5,097 nucleotides of DNA from Anaerolineaceae bacterium (lineage in GTDB: Bacteria > Chloroflexota > Anaerolineae > Anaerolineales > Anaerolineaceae), in contig JAQVUC010000106.1 in assembly GCA_028699715.1 (NCBI GenBank), positions 1 to 5,097 of the forward strand, in the 5' to 3' direction. The number at the start of each line of letters is the position of its first letter. The stretch's first letter is position 1. A program made the translations under genes and the position numbers. Under the pieces are notes generated by a model, which saw nothing but the letters and a program-made list of their open reading frames with translations, did not search any database and was not told where the DNA came from. Positions 4,403-5,097 of this stretch are shown piece by piece.

Positions 4403-5097
4403 GAAGAAATACGATGTGGTTGTGATTGGTGCTGGTCCTGGCGGTCTGGCCGCCGCCATTGAAGCGAAAAAGGGCGGCGCGGATGACGTTTTGGTGATTG
4501 AACGAGACGTTGAACTGGGCGGGATCCTTTTACAATGTATTCACAATGGCTTTGGTCTGCAAACCTTTAAAGAAGACTTGCCCGGTCCTGAATACGCACA
4601 GCGCTATATCAACGAAGCCAAATCTTTGGGCATCTCTTTCCTGATGGACACCATGGTCATGGATGTGACTTCGCAGCGAAAACTCTTTCTTTCCAGCCGT
4701 GATTTTGGCTACCTTGAAGTAGACGCCCATGCCATCGTACTTGCCATGGGCTGCCAGGAACGCACACGCGCCCAGGTTCGTCTGCCAGGTTATCGTCCTA
4801 ATGGCGTTTTCACTGCCGGCACGGCCCAGCGCTGGGTCAATGTGGAAGGCTACATGCCCGGTAAGCGCTTTGTTATCCTGGGCTCAGGCGACATTGGCAT
4901 GATCATGGCCCGCCGCCTGACCTTCGAGGGCGCCAAGGTCGAACGTGTTTTGGAAGTGATGCCTTATCTTTCAGGCCTGACCCGTAATTACGTGCAGTGC
5001 CTGATGGATTTTGATATTGAACTTCAACTTCAGCATACGGTAAAAATCATCATTGGTAAGAAACGTGTTGAAGCCATTGAATCGGTGGCGGTGGATG
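4392..5097 (+). CDS. FAD/NAD(P)-binding pyridine nucleotide-disulfide oxidoreductase-like subunit, partner of the GlpA-like protein (partial)
   Basis: The frame is open from ATG 4392 to the window edge, giving 235 residues; the family is usually above 400, so the C-terminus is outside. An N-terminal FAD fold (YDVVVIGAGPGGLAAA, GAGPGG at 13-18, then VLVIERD) is followed by the characteristic LGGILLQCIHNGFG (42-55), GPEYAQRYINEA and AMGCQERTR (118-126). A second dinucleotide fold, RFVILGSGDIGMIMARRL (GSGDIG at 164-169), probably binds NAD(P)H. This pattern matches the flavoprotein usually found directly after GlpA-like/BFD proteins in glycerol operons of anaerobes such as Thermotoga, and often followed by a small DUF1667 protein. 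It likely passes electrons from the dehydrogenase to NAD(P)+ or another carrier. Cys49 and Cys121 are family positions of unclear role. The 11-base overlap with the upstream gene implies matched production and a complex. Confidence 0.9.
   Translation, partial: MIIKKKYDVVVIGAGPGGLAAAIEAKKGGADDVLVIERDVELGGILLQCIHNGFGLQTFKEDLPGPEYAQRYINEAKSLGISFLMDTMVMDVTSQRKLFLSSRDFGYLEVDAHAIVLAMGCQERTRAQVRLPGYRPNGVFTAGTAQRWVNVEGYMPGKRFVILGSGDIGMIMARRLTFEGAKVERVLEVMPYLSGLTRNYVQCLMDFDIELQLQHTVKIIIGKKRVEAIESVAVD

Noticed and set aside
4530..4730. Minus-strand frame of 66 codons
   Set aside because: It is antisense to the second flavoprotein, which reads open through the whole stretch with clear FAD and NAD(P) folds.

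Overview
The window carries five protein-coding genes arranged as two divergent transcription units around an AT-rich intergenic region of about 570 bases. All five belong to glycerol / dihydroxyacetone (C3) metabolism. I see no RNA genes, insertion sequences, CRISPR arrays or phage genes. The genes are of moderate GC content, have strong AAAGGAG-type Shine-Dalgarno sites, and two use GTG starts. The electron-transfer flavoprotein pair on the plus strand is of the type found next to glycerol genes in strict anaerobes such as Thermotoga and clostridia. A fermentative or anaerobic bacterium is therefore likely (Chloroflexota, Thermotogota or Firmicutes would all fit), but the window alone does not fix the phylum.

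Minus-strand unit, read from right to left: glpF (glycerol facilitator, 2321 to 1530), then dhaK (dihydroxyacetone kinase, substrate-binding subunit, 1462 to 461), then dhaL (nucleotide-binding subunit, from a GTG at 403 and running off the left edge). The gaps are 67 and 57 bases. The dhaK-dhaL gap holds a perfect 13-base inverted repeat directly in front of the dhaL ribosome binding site. A DhaM phosphoryl donor could lie further left but is not visible.

Central region, 2322 to 2905: AT-rich and without a convincing gene. It contains candidate promoters in both directions, a bulged hairpin in the glpF leader, several short perfect palindromes, and a cluster of TTGCA/TGCAA elements at roughly 41-43 base intervals that looks like a regulator-binding array.

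Plus-strand unit: a GlpA-like FAD-dependent glycerol-3-phosphate dehydrogenase with a C-terminal BFD-type [2Fe-2S] domain (best start GTG 2906, end 4402). It overlaps by 11 bases a second flavoprotein with two dinucleotide-binding folds (4392 to beyond 5097). The BFD domain shows only three of the four expected cysteines; the fourth position is aspartate.

Together the locus would import glycerol (GlpF) and feed dihydroxyacetone phosphate by two routes: phosphorylation of dihydroxyacetone (DhaKL), and oxidation of glycerol-3-phosphate (GlpA-like protein plus partner). The steps that make those substrates (glycerol dehydrogenase, glycerol kinase) are not in the window. I find no clearly novel system. 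The items most worth checking are the altered iron-sulfur site, the TTGCA array, and the structured leaders.
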